Below are positions 15,558 through 24,363 of a stretch of DNA of 64,000 bases, one piece after another (positions within the stretch are counted from its first letter, which is position 1; each line of letters starts with the position of its first letter). The stretch spans positions 1,128,001 through 1,192,000 of the forward strand of contig NZ_CP015438.1 of the NCBI RefSeq assembly GCF_001634285.1. The letters run 5' to 3'. This DNA comes from Anoxybacillus amylolyticus (GTDB lineage: Bacteria > Bacillota > Bacilli > Bacillales > Anoxybacillaceae). A program made the position numbers and the translations under genes. The notes under the pieces are model-generated. The model did not search any database. It saw only the letters and a list, made by a program, of their open reading frames with translations, and was not told where the DNA came from.

Positions 15558-16730
15558 ATGGAAAAATCGTTTTCGTTTCAAACAAATTTATTGCATAACA
15601 AATGGAAAATCGATGAGCAGACGGGAGCTGTCAGCGTGCCGATCCAGCATGCGTCTACGTTCCATCAAGCCAATTTTGATGAGTTCGGAAAATATGATTA
15701 CAGCCGCTCCGGCAATCCGACACGGGAGGCATTAGAAGAGACGATTGCCGAACTGGAAGGAGGAGTGCGGGGCTTTGCCTTTTCTTCCGGCATGGCCGCG
15801 ATTTCCACGGCGTTTTTGCTTTTGTCAAAAGGCGACCACGTTTTGGTGACCGAAGACGTGTACGGCGGCACGTACCGGATGATTACAGAAGTATTGAGCC
15901 GCTTTGGCATTGAATACACGTTTGTCGATATGACGGATTTGCATGAAGTCGCTTCGCATATTCGCCCGAATACGAAAGTGATTTATGTCGAAACACCATC
16001 GAATCCGCTGTTAAAAATTACTGATATTCACGGCATTGTGAAGCTGGCGAAAGCGAACGGCTGTTTAACATTTTTAGACAACACGTTTATGACACCGGTC
16101 TTGCAGCGTCCGCTTGATTTGGGCGTCGATGTCGTGTTGCATAGCGCGACGAAATTTTTAGCTGGGCATAGCGATGTATTGGCCGGACTTGCGGTCGTAA
16201 AGGATAAAGAGCTTGCCGATCGGCTGTATAAGCTGCAAAATGCGTTCGGGGCGGTATTAGGCGTGCAAGATGCGTGGCTTGTGTTGCGCGGTTTAAAGAC
16301 GCTTCACGTCCGCCTTGAGCAATCGGCCCAATCAGCGCTCAAAATCGCCAAATTTTTAGCGAAACATCCGAAAGTTGAGGCTGTGTATTATCCGGGGCTT
16401 TCGGATCATCCAGGTCATTCGATTCACCGATATCAAGCGTCTGGGTTCGGGGCGGTGTTGTCGTTTCACTTAGCGGATGAAGAAGCAGTTCGCACGTTTG
16501 TGCAGCATGTAAAAATTCCGGTATTTGCGGTCAGTTTAGGGGCGGTCGAGTCGATTTTGTCATATCCAGCGAAAATGTCGCATGCGGCGATGCCGAAAGA
16601 AGAAAGAGAGAAGCGGGGAATTACCGACGGCTTGTTGCGCTTAAGTGTTGGGTTAGAAGCAGCGGAAGATTTAATCGTAGATTTTTCAGAGGCGCTCACC
16701 TATGTCAAGACGTCAGAAGCAGTTTCATAG
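15558..16730 (+). CDS. metC: Cystathionine beta-lyase
   Basis: A 390-residue PLP enzyme cleaving cystathionine to homocysteine, pyruvate and ammonia. Motifs: QHASTFHQANFDEFGKYDYS, RSGNPTREALEETIAELEGG, SGMAAISTAF, and the PLP lysine in LHSATKFLAGHSDVLAGLAV. It is a paralogue of the preceding metI. ATG at 15558 comes after GAGGTGTAGTGAA that overlaps the metI stop. Unlike metICFE operons of some relatives, nothing else follows on this strand. Confidence 0.93.
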   Translation: MEKSFSFQTNLLHNKWKIDEQTGAVSVPIQHASTFHQANFDEFGKYDYSRSGNPTREALEETIAELEGGVRGFAFSSGMAAISTAFLLLSKGDHVLVTEDVYGGTYRMITEVLSRFGIEYTFVDMTDLHEVASHIRPNTKVIYVETPSNPLLKITDIHGIVKLAKANGCLTFLDNTFMTPVLQRPLDLGVDVVLHSATKFLAGHSDVLAGLAVVKDKELADRLYKLQNAFGAVLGVQDAWLVLRGLKTLHVRLEQSAQSALKIAKFLAKHPKVEAVYYPGLSDHPGHSIHRYQASGFGAVLSFHLADEEAVRTFVQHVKIPVFAVSLGAVESILSYPAKMSHAAMPKEEREKRGITDGLLRLSVGLEAAEDLIVDFSEALTYVKTSEAVS

Positions 16731-16757
16731 GCTAGGGGATGTGTCCACCTAGCCTAT
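16727..16757. terminator. Hairpin between metC and the HD gene
   Basis: Perfect 10-bp stem ATAGGCTAGG (16727-16736) with CCTAGCCTAT (16748-16757), overlapping the stop codons of both convergent genes. There is no T-run on either strand, so it may not be an efficient terminator. Confidence 0.4.
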
Positions 16758-17290
16758 ACAATGTCATCGAGCCGCTCGTTATGCATTTGGCGGTCGACGA
16801 GTTTGTCGAGCTGTTTTATTTTTTTCCAAGCAAGTGTTTCGTCGATTTTTCGGTAATGATGTTTGCCACCTAGTTCTTCGTCGGCTTCGTCGGCGAGCTT
16901 GATGATTGTTTGCAGCGGTTTTCGTTTGAATTCCCCTTCCGGCAGGTAGGAATCAGTATGCAAGAGAATAGCGAGGGCGATTTCTTTGGCGTTTTTCGGG
17001 TGTTCACCTAAGCGGATCAATAGCTTGTGCGCCCGCTCAGCGCCTTTGATGGCGTGGATGTCATTTTGCTTATATTGTTCGTAATCCCAAGTTCCGTTCG
17101 AATACCATTCATAATGGCCAATATCATGCAATAGGGCAGCTTTTGTCGCAAGATCGACGTTGACGCCATATTGCAAGGCGAGACGATATGCATGATAAGC
17201 CGTCGCGATCGCATGGGCGATCCCAGACCGCTTTAAATATTTTTGTGCCACCGGATGGGCAAACACGTCTGCTAGTGTGACGTATCTCAT
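16754..17290 (-). CDS. HD domain phosphohydrolase
   Basis: A 178-residue HD-superfamily protein. Metal-binding residues: H of HAIATAYHAYRLA, the pair in ALLHDIGHYEW, and the distal D of IIKLADEADEELGG. Start ATG 17290 has GGAGGGG six bases upstream; the ATG two codons earlier touches that site. Cytoplasmic, monocistronic. The substrate (nucleotide or phosphorylated metabolite) cannot be told. Confidence 0.82.
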   Translation of the reverse strand: MRYVTLADVFAHPVAQKYLKRSGIAHAIATAYHAYRLALQYGVNVDLATKAALLHDIGHYEWYSNGTWDYEQYKQNDIHAIKGAERAHKLLIRLGEHPKNAKEIALAILLHTDSYLPEGEFKRKPLQTIIKLADEADEELGGKHHYRKIDETLAWKKIKQLDKLVDRQMHNERLDDIV

Positions 17291-17384
17291 CAACATCCCC
17301 TCCGTTTCAAGTGTTTCTTTTCATCATATCACAAAAAGTGGAGCGAGGACAATGGGTGGGTGTCATCTTTATGCAAAATGATGC

Positions 17385-17795
17385 TTATTCGTGATAACGA
17401 AGGATAGCTTGGCTGAATTCGGTAAAGTCGGTTAAATGATGTTCCAAAATGGCTTGTAAAATGGTTAAGTTTAGTTGTTGATAATTGTGAACCGCGATGT
17501 TTCGAAAGCCGATCATTGCTTTCATTTTTTGCGCGAGGGAAGATGAAATAATTCCGTGTTCTTCCAATAGCGTAAACGCATCCCGGCTGTTTTGCGGAAG
17601 GCCAAGCTGTTTTTTCGATACGATGTGCATCGCGAGATCGATGCTTGCTTTGCACGCTCGTTGGAGATTGAGAATAATTGAATCTTGTTTTGTATCGTTT
17701 TGCAAATGATTTGGGTTATCTTCGTATTCTTCACGGATGCGCTTCAAGCATCGTTCGATGACGCTAATTTTATTCAAAATCACATCATTTTCCAT
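17385..17795 (-). CDS. hepT: HepT-like HEPN toxin (DUF86)
   Basis: A 136-residue helical HEPN-domain protein. It has the RNase-type motif RX4HXY as RNIAVHNY at about residue 97-104, preceded by KMKAMIGF. In the studied MntA-HepT system HepT is an RNase toxin and the tyrosine of this motif is modified by MntA. Its ATG overlaps the end of mntA by 11 bases, showing translational coupling. The active motif is intact, so the toxin looks functional by sequence. Confidence 0.88.
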   Translation of the reverse strand: MENDVILNKISVIERCLKRIREEYEDNPNHLQNDTKQDSIILNLQRACKASIDLAMHIVSKKQLGLPQNSRDAFTLLEEHGIISSSLAQKMKAMIGFRNIAVHNYQQLNLTILQAILEHHLTDFTEFSQAILRYHE

Positions 17796-18168
17796 AAACA
17801 GACCCGCTTTCGCTTATTTTTTTTAAGATGACCGAACGTTCTTCGTTTAACTTAGCGTACATTTTAAACGCTTTTAACTCAAATTCCATTCGTTTTTTCT
17901 CATCTGAGCAATAGATCACTTTTCCGGTATGGACGACTTGGGCCTGAAACACGGTGCTTGCTTGTTGAAGGTCGATAAGGTCTACTTCCCGTTTTAAGAG
18001 ATCGGCGAGCTCTTGGGCGATCATAAACAGTTCATATGGATCTAGCTCTTTTTTATCGCTCAAAAAAGCGATATCAACATCGCTGTTTGGACGAACCGTT
18101 CCGTTGACAGTGGAGCCGAATAAATAAATGACAAACGGGGCTAATTTTTCTTTTAATACATGGACAAT
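17785..18168 (-). CDS. mntA: MntA-like nucleotidyltransferase antitoxin, unusual start
   Basis: A minimal nucleotidyltransferase that in known type VII pairs AMPylates HepT. Active-site motif GSX10DXD is intact (GSTVNGTVRPNSDVDIAFL). The canonical-start ORF would begin only at a TTG at 18063, after this motif, and would be inactive. The open frame continues upstream through KEKLAPFVIYLFGS but has no ATG, GTG or TTG; the best candidate is ATT at 18168 (127 residues), 12 bases after AGGAGGG. Either an ATT start is used or a small change destroyed the start. Confidence 0.75.
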   Translation of the reverse strand: MVHVLKEKLAPFVIYLFGSTVNGTVRPNSDVDIAFLSDKKELDPYELFMIAQELADLLKREVDLIDLQQASTVFQAQVVHTGKVIYCSDEKKRMEFELKAFKMYAKLNEERSVILKKISESGSVYGK

Positions 18169-18275
18169 CGTTTTGCCAATCCCTCCTGATCTTTTGTTTT
18201 ATTATACGATAATTGCCGTTTATCCTAGGCGTGGCGTAAAGAAGGAGGGGGGAGAAATTTTTTTGAAAAAAGTAT

Positions 18276-18304
18276 TTGACAAATCACATGCTCGTCTATA
18301 TAAT
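18276..18304 (+). promoter_or_regulatory. Consensus vegetative promoter of the tRNA gene
   Basis: TTGACA (18276-18281), 17-base spacer, TATAAT (18299-18304): perfect sigma-A consensus, 36 bases before the tRNA. Confidence 0.92.
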
Positions 18305-18339
18305 AAGAAGTGTGTTCGATAGAGCACAGTGACAAATAT

Positions 18340-18412
18340 GATTCCGTAGCTCAGCTGGGAGAGCGCTACCTTGACAGGGTAGAGGTCGCTGGTTCGAGCC
18401 CAGTCGGAATCA
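18340..18412 (+). tRNA. tRNA-Val (anticodon GAC)
   Basis: 73 bases fold as a tRNA: acceptor GATTCCG/CGGAATC, D arm with AGCTCAGCTGGGAGAGC, anticodon stem CTACC/GGTAG with loop TTGACAG giving anticodon GAC, and T arm GGTTCGAGCC. The discriminator is A (18412) and CCA is not encoded. It stands alone between its own promoter and terminator. Confidence 0.95.
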
Positions 18413-18419
18413 TCGGAAG

Positions 18420-18452
18420 ACCCGAGTTCTGTAGAAGAGCTCGGGTTTTTTA
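18420..18452 (+). terminator. Terminator of the tRNA gene
   Basis: ACCCGAG ... CTCGGGT stem with an 11-14 base loop and a TTTTTTATTTT tail. Confidence 0.88.
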
Positions 18453-18528
18453 TTTTAAGGTAAGAAAGTATTGAATCTACTTTTGTTCAAAAATCGAGCG
18501 CAACTTTTGGTGAAGAGCCTTTTTATTC

Positions 18529-18720
18529 TATAAATGCACATTGAAGTGTTAACATTTTTCGACTGTCGGGCGACCGAACAACACCGCTTCCAGACAAATG
18601 CATTTGTCTGTGAAGCGGTTGGTTGTTTGGTCCTCTGTCACGCGAAGGCGTGACAGAGGCAATCCTTTGGCTTGCCTCCGACAGTCAAAAAATAAGTTAA
18701 ACTCTCCAGTTGTATATATA
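18529..18720 (+). repeat. Repeat family A, copy 1
   Basis: About 192 bp. AT-rich inverted ends (TATAAATGCACATTGAAGTG ... CCAGTTGTATATATA), then GACTGTCGG closing with CCGACAGTC. Inside are three hairpins: a long arm ACCGAACAAC-A-CCGC ... GCGG-TTG-GTTGTTTGGT whose tip is CAGACAAATG/CATTTGTCTG; CTCTGTCACGC/GCGTGACAGAG; and GGCAA/TTGCC. No ORF. It lies between the tRNA and the nrd control region. Confidence 0.9.
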
Positions 18721-18965
18721 AGTTGAAATTTTGTTTTACATCCAGCTTACTACCTTCCACGTTATACCATATCAGCTCGTATTGAGATAAAAGCGGAAAC
18801 GAAAAATCGGAAATTCTTTATTGCAACTTATATAGATATGTATCCTATTATTATTTTTTGCTCATCGGCTGTGTACAAAGGGCAAGCTCATCTTCTTTTT
18901 TCGTAAAAAAACATAGTTGAAATTTCCGCTTTTTTCGTTTATGATGGAAAAAGTACAACTACGAA

Positions 18966-19012
18966 ATACAACATATTGTATTTTTATTTGTTAAGAAAAC
19001 TATATATAGTAA
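18966..19012 (+). promoter_or_regulatory. Paired NrdR boxes upstream of nrd operon
   Basis: ATACAACATATTGTAT (18966-18981) and AAACTATATATAGTAA (18997-19012) each match the NrdR-box consensus (ACACWATATAWWGTGT-like) at about 13 of 16 positions. Their starts are exactly 31 bases apart, the usual three-turn spacing of tandem NrdR boxes. A TTGTAT/TATATA promoter overlaps them. Confidence 0.7.
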
Positions 19013-19020
19013 GTAAGGAA

Positions 19021-19309
19021 GCCGCAAGCAATGGTGTCTGTTTGGACTTAATAGGGAATCTGGTGTGAATCCAGAACTGCCCCCGCAACTGTCAGTGCAG
19101 ACGAAATGGGAGTGCCACTGTATATGAAAGCTTTATCGGCGCGTATACGGGAAGGGACCAAAGTAGGAAGAAGCACGAGTCAGGAGACCTGCCTTGCTTG
19201 TTTCGTTTCACATTCTTCGGGGATGGAGAAGATGAAACGATGGCGAGAAGGGGAGGTTGCACCCTTTTTGTGCTGTCGTTTCATCCACTCGATCCAGAGT
19301 GGATTTTTT
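19021..19309 (+). promoter_or_regulatory. Adenosylcobalamin riboswitch with terminator before nrd
   Basis: Cobalamin aptamer (about 19021-19198) with GCCGCAAGCAATGG, GGGAATCTGGTGTGAATCC, AACTGCCCCCGCAACTG, GCCACTG, GGAAGAAGCACGAGTCAGG and AGACCTGCC. Expression platform: terminator ATCCACTC (19283-19290)/GAGTGGAT (19297-19304) with six T just before the nrd ribosome site. GATGAAACGA (19231-19240) can pair with TCGTTTCATC (19276-19285), opening the terminator, or with TCGTTTCA at 19203-19210, so a three-way switch is visible. Predicted: cobalamin turns nrd off. Confidence 0.93.
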
Positions 19310-19327
19310 ATTGGAGGAGGATATGCA

Positions 19328-21562
19328 GTGGCGGTGAAGACGATTTCGAAACAGGAGATTGCTACATTTGTTCGCGAATGGACGAACGATTTTCCGAACT
19401 TGGAAACAGAAAGTTATGTGGAGCGCATATTTCGCCATTGGCAGGCGAAACCGGATTGGTTGTTAGAAGAATTGATAGACGTTTTCATTTTGGAAGGGTT
19501 GGCTCGTATTAGCGAACAAGAGCCGGAGTGGACATTTGTTTGTGCTAATTTGTATTTACAAACCCTCTACAAGCAAGCTGCTAAGCAACGTCGGTATGAT
19601 CCGAGAGAGCGTTATGGTAATTTTTATGAGCTTATCACTTCGCTTGTCACGAAAGGAGTGTATGATCGTTCGCTACTTGACGATTATTCGAAAGAAGAAA
19701 TCGAGAAACTCGGGACACTGATTGATCCGGAAAAAGACAAGTTATTTACCTATATCGGATTACGCACGCTTGCAGATCGGTACCTTGCACGCGACTATGA
19801 ACGAAATCTTTACGAATTGCCGCAAGAACGGTTTTTAATTATCGCGATGGCGTTAATGGCGAAAGAGCCGCGTGAAAAGCGATTGTTGTTTATTAAAGAA
19901 GCGTATTGGGCGTTAAGTCATTTATACATGACGGTCGCCACTCCGACGCTAGCCAATGCGGGAAAAAGCTACGGGCAATTATCTAGCTGCTTTGTCGATA
20001 CTATTGACGATAGCTTGCAAGGGATTTATGACAGCAATACGGATATTGCTAACCTTTCGAAATCTGGCGGCGGAATAGGGGTGTATCTTGGCAAAATTCG
20101 CAGCCGCGGCAGCGATATTAAAGGATTTAAAGGCGTTTCCTCTGGCGTCATTCCATGGATGAAGCAGCTAAACAATACAGCTGTCAGCGTTGACCAACTT
20201 GGACAGCGGAAAGGAGCGATTTCCGTCTATTTAGACGTATGGCATAAAGATATATTTGCTTTTCTCGATGCGAAATTAAACAATGGTGACGAACGGTTGC
20301 GTACGCATGATTTATTTACTGGTGTTTGCATCCCTGACCTCTTTATGGAACAAGTGGAAACTAGAGGAGATTGGTATTTGTTTGACCCGCATGAAGTTCG
20401 CAAAGTGATGGGGTTTAGCTTAGAAGATTTTTACGACGAAGCAAAAGGAAGTGGCAGCTTCCGTGAAAAATATTGGCAGTGCGTATACGATGAGCGGCTT
20501 TCGAAAGAAAAAGTACCGGCGATTGAAATCATGAAAAGTATCATGCGCAGCCAATTAGAATCCGGTACGCCATTTATGTTTTACCGCGATGAAGTCAACC
20601 GAAAAAATCCGAACGCGCACGTTGGCATGATTTATTGCAGCAACCTTTGCACGGAGATTACACAAAACCAAAGCCCGACGGTGATGGAAACACAATATAC
20701 GAAAGATGGAAAAATTATCATTGAAAAAACGCCTGGGGACTTTGTTGTCTGCAATTTATCGTCTATTAATCTGGCACGTGCAGTGACGGATAACATACTA
20801 GAGCGATTAATTCCGATTCAAGTGCGGATGCTTGACAACGTTATTGATTTAAACCGAATCCCAGTGTTGCAAGCACAGCTGACGAACGAAAAATATCGGG
20901 CAGTCGGGCTTGGAACGTTTGGTTGGCATCACTTATTAGCATTAAAAGGAATTCGTTGGGAATCGAAAGAAGCAGTAGTTTATGCCGACGAGCTGTATGA
21001 AAAAATTGCCTATCTCACCATTCAAGCAAGCATGGAATTAGCGAAAGAAAAAGGGAGTTATCCAGCGTTTTGCGGCTCTGATTGGCAGACGGGCGCTTAT
21101 TTTACGAAGCGCGGATACGAGGCACCACATTGGCAAAACTTAAAAGAACAAGTGGCGCAACACGGGATGCGTAATGGATATGTATTGGCAGTTGCTCCGA
21201 ACGCATCGACCGCCATTATTGCCGGAAGCACCGCAAGCATCGACCCCATTTTTTTAAAAGTGTATGCGGAAGAAAAGAAAGATTATAAGATTCCTGTAAC
21301 GGTGCCAGATTTAAATGAACAAACGACGTGGTATTATAAATCGGCCTATCATATTGACCAACATTGGAGCATTCGGCAAAATGCTGCTCGGCAGCGCCAT
21401 ATCGACCAAGCAATTTCGTTTAACATGTATGTCATGCATACAATTAAGGCAAAAGAATTATTACATTTGCACTTGGACGCTTGGAAGTCAGGAATAAAAA
21501 CGACGTATTACGTCCGTTCTACCTCAAGCATTGTAGAAGAATGCGAATCATGCACAAGTTAA
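19328..21562 (+). CDS. nrdA: Class I ribonucleotide reductase, alpha subunit
   Basis: A 744-residue large subunit that reduces ribonucleoside diphosphates, using a radical supplied by the beta subunit. Visible: ATPTLANAGKSYGQLSSCFV with a catalytic-pair cysteine, NLSKSGGGIGVYLGKIRS, the central thiyl cysteine region YCSNLCTEITQ, CNLSSINLA with the other redox cysteine, APNASTAIIAGSTASIDP, and the C-terminal CESC redox pair. Start GTG at 19328 is seven bases after GGAGGAGG; the ORF reaching back to 19106 lies inside the riboswitch. Naming nrdA rather than nrdE is a choice from sequence style. Confidence 0.9.
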   Translation: MAVKTISKQEIATFVREWTNDFPNLETESYVERIFRHWQAKPDWLLEELIDVFILEGLARISEQEPEWTFVCANLYLQTLYKQAAKQRRYDPRERYGNFYELITSLVTKGVYDRSLLDDYSKEEIEKLGTLIDPEKDKLFTYIGLRTLADRYLARDYERNLYELPQERFLIIAMALMAKEPREKRLLFIKEAYWALSHLYMTVATPTLANAGKSYGQLSSCFVDTIDDSLQGIYDSNTDIANLSKSGGGIGVYLGKIRSRGSDIKGFKGVSSGVIPWMKQLNNTAVSVDQLGQRKGAISVYLDVWHKDIFAFLDAKLNNGDERLRTHDLFTGVCIPDLFMEQVETRGDWYLFDPHEVRKVMGFSLEDFYDEAKGSGSFREKYWQCVYDERLSKEKVPAIEIMKSIMRSQLESGTPFMFYRDEVNRKNPNAHVGMIYCSNLCTEITQNQSPTVMETQYTKDGKIIIEKTPGDFVVCNLSSINLARAVTDNILERLIPIQVRMLDNVIDLNRIPVLQAQLTNEKYRAVGLGTFGWHHLLALKGIRWESKEAVVYADELYEKIAYLTIQASMELAKEKGSYPAFCGSDWQTGAYFTKRGYEAPHWQNLKEQVAQHGMRNGYVLAVAPNASTAIIAGSTASIDPIFLKVYAEEKKDYKIPVTVPDLNEQTTWYYKSAYHIDQHWSIRQNAARQRHIDQAISFNMYVMHTIKAKELLHLHLDAWKSGIKTTYYVRSTSSIVEECESCTS

Positions 21563-21574
21563 GGGGGAAAAAGG

Positions 21575-22606
21575 ATGTTAGGGAGACGAGCAATTATGGA
21601 TGCCGAAGCGCCGAACCGTTCGACGCGCATTATTAACGGCAAATGTTCCAATGTATTAAATTGGGATGACATTGCATATCCTTGGGCATACGCGAAATAT
21701 AAGCGGATGCTTGCGAATTTTTGGACACCATTTGAAATTAATATGTCACAAGATGTGAAGCAATTTCCTCTGCTTACGGAACGCGAGCAAGAAGCATTTT
21801 TGAAAATTATCGGGCTGCTCGCCCTACTTGACAGCATTCAGACAGATTACGCCGGAAAAGTGGCTGACTACATCACTGATTCGAGTATTAACGCATTGAT
21901 GATTATGCTTGCCCAACAAGAGGTCATTCATAACCATTCGTATTCGTATGTGCTTTCAAGCCTTGTCCCGAAGCAAAAGCAAGAGGAAGTATTTGAATTT
22001 TGGCGGCACGAACCGACTTTGCGCAAGCGAAACGATTTTGTGACGAACGGATACCGAGCGTTTGTCGAACAACCGACCGTAGAAAACTTTTTACAATCAA
22101 TTGTTTATGACGTCATTTTAGAAGGGTTGTTTTTTTACTCCGGGTTCGCGTTTTTTTACAACTTGGCGCGCAATCAAAAAATGGTTGCTACAAGCACGAT
22201 GATTAATTATATTAACCGCGATGAACAGTTGCACGTCGATTTGTTTGTAAAAATTTTCAAGGAAGTGCTGCGCGAATATCCAGAATATGATACACCAGAA
22301 CTTGCCCATTTTGTGCAAGAAACGTTTAAAAGAGCAGCACAGCTCGAAATGGAATGGGCCGATGTTATTATTGGCAACAGCATGGATGGTATTCCGATTC
22401 AAGATTTGCATGACTACATAAAGTTTTATGCAAATGTCCGTTGTCATCAGCTCGGATTTGTACGTCCTTTTGAAGGATATCGCACCAATCCGCTTCGCTG
22501 GATTAAAGCGTACGAGGAAGTCGATTTAGGGAAATCGGACTTTTTTGAACAAAAATCGCGCCAATATACAAAAGTAAATGTCGATAACGGATTTGACGAG
22601 CTGTAA
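21575..22606 (+). CDS. nrdB: Class I ribonucleotide reductase, beta subunit
   Basis: A 343-residue di-iron radical subunit. Metal ligands and radical tyrosine can be placed: D in LLALLDSIQTD, E and H in QQEVIHNHSYSYV with Y seven residues after E, E in ILEGLFFYSGF, and E/H in NRDEQLHVDLF. The tyrosine is present, so the classic Y-radical type is expected. ATG at 21575 follows AAGGGGGAAAAAGG, 12 bases after nrdA; an ATG at 21596 also has a GGGAG site. It ends the operon, with no nrdI or thioredoxin gene attached. Confidence 0.92.
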   Translation: MLGRRAIMDAEAPNRSTRIINGKCSNVLNWDDIAYPWAYAKYKRMLANFWTPFEINMSQDVKQFPLLTEREQEAFLKIIGLLALLDSIQTDYAGKVADYITDSSINALMIMLAQQEVIHNHSYSYVLSSLVPKQKQEEVFEFWRHEPTLRKRNDFVTNGYRAFVEQPTVENFLQSIVYDVILEGLFFYSGFAFFYNLARNQKMVATSTMINYINRDEQLHVDLFVKIFKEVLREYPEYDTPELAHFVQETFKRAAQLEMEWADVIIGNSMDGIPIQDLHDYIKFYANVRCHQLGFVRPFEGYRTNPLRWIKAYEEVDLGKSDFFEQKSRQYTKVNVDNGFDEL

Positions 22607-22710
22607 ATTCTTATTTCAAAAAATGGATTTTTATGCCAAAATCACCTATTCACGAACGGTTTTTCCTGCGAAGGCAGGAAGCGAAGCTGAGTCATATAGG
22701 TTCTCATTCA

Positions 22711-22749
22711 AAAAGACGGATCATCGTAATGCTGAGCCGTCTTTTTGTT
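22711..22749 (+). terminator. Terminator of the nrd operon
   Basis: AAAAGACGG (22711-22719) pairs with CCGTCTTTTT (22737-22746), followed by GTTTTG. Confidence 0.82.
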
Positions 22750-22810
22750 TTGGGACGAGGAGTTTTTATTTCCACCATGTGATTCGTTTGTGTCACTGTA
22801 TTTCCTTTGG

Positions 22811-23458
22811 TTAAGTCATGGGGCGGTGTATTTTTCTTTCCTCATCACGAATGGTTCCATCTTGCACATATAAAATGCGATCTCCTAATTTTTTAGCTTC
22901 TTCGTACTGATGCGTGACTAGTATAATTGGGATGCGCCACCGTTCGTGGATACGTAATAATTCCTCATGACTTTTTGACCTTGTTTGGTTATCTAAAGCA
23001 GAAAATGGCTCGTCTAAAAGCAAGGCATCTGGCTCGGTAGCAATTGCCCGTATCATAGCGACTCGCTGTTTTTCGCCACCTGAAATTTCCACTGGATATT
23101 TTTCACTAAGTTGTTCAATTTGTAGTTCCTTCATTAATTCTTTTGCCAAGCGTTCGTTTTTCATACCATAAGCAATGTTTTTCCAAACCGTCATATGTGG
23201 AAAGAGCGCATAGTCTTGAAACACATAGCCGATATTTCTTTTATGTATAGGAACAACTATTTTTTTATTGTCGAATAACACCGTATTATTTAGTTGGATG
23301 GTACCAGTAGTAGGTTTACTTATTCCGGCAATACAATGTAAAATTGTCGTTTTTCCAGAACCGGAAGGTCCAAAAAGAACAACGATCTCGTTAGCTACGG
23401 AAAATTTTACGTTTAATTCAAAATGAGAGAGTTTTTTTTGGATATCGACGGTAAGCAT
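22811..23458 (-). CDS. modC: Molybdate ABC transporter ATP-binding protein, short form
   Basis: A 215-residue ATPase. Walker A GPSGSGKTTILHCIAG, Q-loop YVFQDYALFPHMTVWKNIAY, signature EISGGEKQRVAMIRAIA, Walker B ALLLDEPFSALD, H-loop ILVTHQYEEA. It is about 140 residues shorter than typical ModC and lacks the C-terminal molybdate-binding TOBE domain. It lies 39 bases downstream of modB. Specificity (molybdate, possibly tungstate or sulfate) is inferred from the modA and modB neighbours. Confidence 0.85.
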   Translation of the reverse strand: MLTVDIQKKLSHFELNVKFSVANEIVVLFGPSGSGKTTILHCIAGISKPTTGTIQLNNTVLFDNKKIVVPIHKRNIGYVFQDYALFPHMTVWKNIAYGMKNERLAKELMKELQIEQLSEKYPVEISGGEKQRVAMIRAIATEPDALLLDEPFSALDNQTRSKSHEELLRIHERWRIPIILVTHQYEEAKKLGDRILYVQDGTIRDEERKIHRPMT

Positions 23459-23497
23459 GAGGCCGCCCCCTTTGCGTACGCAAATAAACTATCACGT

Positions 23498-24181
23498 TTA
23501 TTTTGGTACATGTTTCATTATATTTTTTTTGCTCCACCAATTCAGCCACAAAATAGCGCTAAACCCTAGGCAAACAATAATGATCGTCCAAAATTTTGCT
23601 ACTTGCATATTCCCTGATTCCACTGCAAAATAGATAGCTAAAGGAATGGTGTCAGTGACATTCGGAATATAGCCGGCGAGCATGAGCGTGGCACCAAATT
23701 CCCCAAGCGCTCGAGCGAACGATAAAACTAAGCCAGCTAACAGACCCGGCCATGCAAGCGGAAAGGATATCGTCCAAAACACTTTCCATTTAGATGCGCC
23801 CAGCGTATAAGCAGCATTTTCAATATTTAGGTCATATTGTTGGAAGGCTGCAGCTGCACTTTGATACATTAAGGGAAAGGATACGACGACGGATGCAATA
23901 AGAACACCGTACCAAGTGAAAGCGACTTGGAAACCAAACAAGTCAAAGAGTAATCGACCGATAAACCCGTTTTTTCCGAATACATATAATAAACCAAAAC
24001 CGACAACGGTAGGAGGAAGTACGAGTGGCAATAAAATGATCGCTTCTATAATACTTTTCCCACTAAAGGAACTGCGGCTGATCCATCTTGCTAATACAAC
24101 TCCAGTAATAAATACAATAAGCGTTGCGATTGTAGCAGTTTTAAAGGAAAGGATAAGCGGAGAATAATTCATATGGTTCAT
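23498..24181 (-). CDS. modB: Molybdate ABC transporter permease
   Basis: A 227-residue permease with about five membrane segments and the ModB EAA loop (AAYTLGASKWKVFWTISFPL at about residue 121-140). Also LPLVLPPTVVGFGLLYVFGK and FARALGEFGATLMLAGYIP, conserved in molybdate and sulfate permeases. Start ATG at 24181 follows AAAAAGGTGA. Forms an operon with modC, divergent from modA across a 350-bp gap. Confidence 0.88.
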   Translation of the reverse strand: MNHMNYSPLILSFKTATIATLIVFITGVVLARWISRSSFSGKSIIEAIILLPLVLPPTVVGFGLLYVFGKNGFIGRLLFDLFGFQVAFTWYGVLIASVVVSFPLMYQSAAAAFQQYDLNIENAAYTLGASKWKVFWTISFPLAWPGLLAGLVLSFARALGEFGATLMLAGYIPNVTDTIPLAIYFAVESGNMQVAKFWTIIIVCLGFSAILWLNWWSKKNIMKHVPK

Positions 24182-24363
24182 TCACCTTTTTAACATTCAG
24201 TTATTTTTATAAACTTTATAGGAAGCATAATGATAAAATGAAAGATAAGCGATTTGAGACAGATGTATCTTTTTATCCGAATCATTCATTTACCATTAAA
24301 TATAAATCATCCTATTGAGGTTATCAATATATTATACAAAACTGCATTTATATAGCATGCTCT

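Noticed and set aside
17785-18063. Short mntA starting at TTG 18063
   Set aside because: This would remove the GSX10DXD active site although that sequence is intact just upstream in the same frame.
18541-18690. CRISPR array suspected from repeated palindromes
   Set aside because: The palindromes are different arms of a single element, not regularly spaced identical repeats with unique spacers; no cas gene is present.
19106-19327. N-terminal extension of the ribonucleotide reductase ORF to an ATG at 19106
   Set aside because: These bases form the cobalamin riboswitch and its terminator; GTG 19328 has an ideal ribosome site and begins normal protein.
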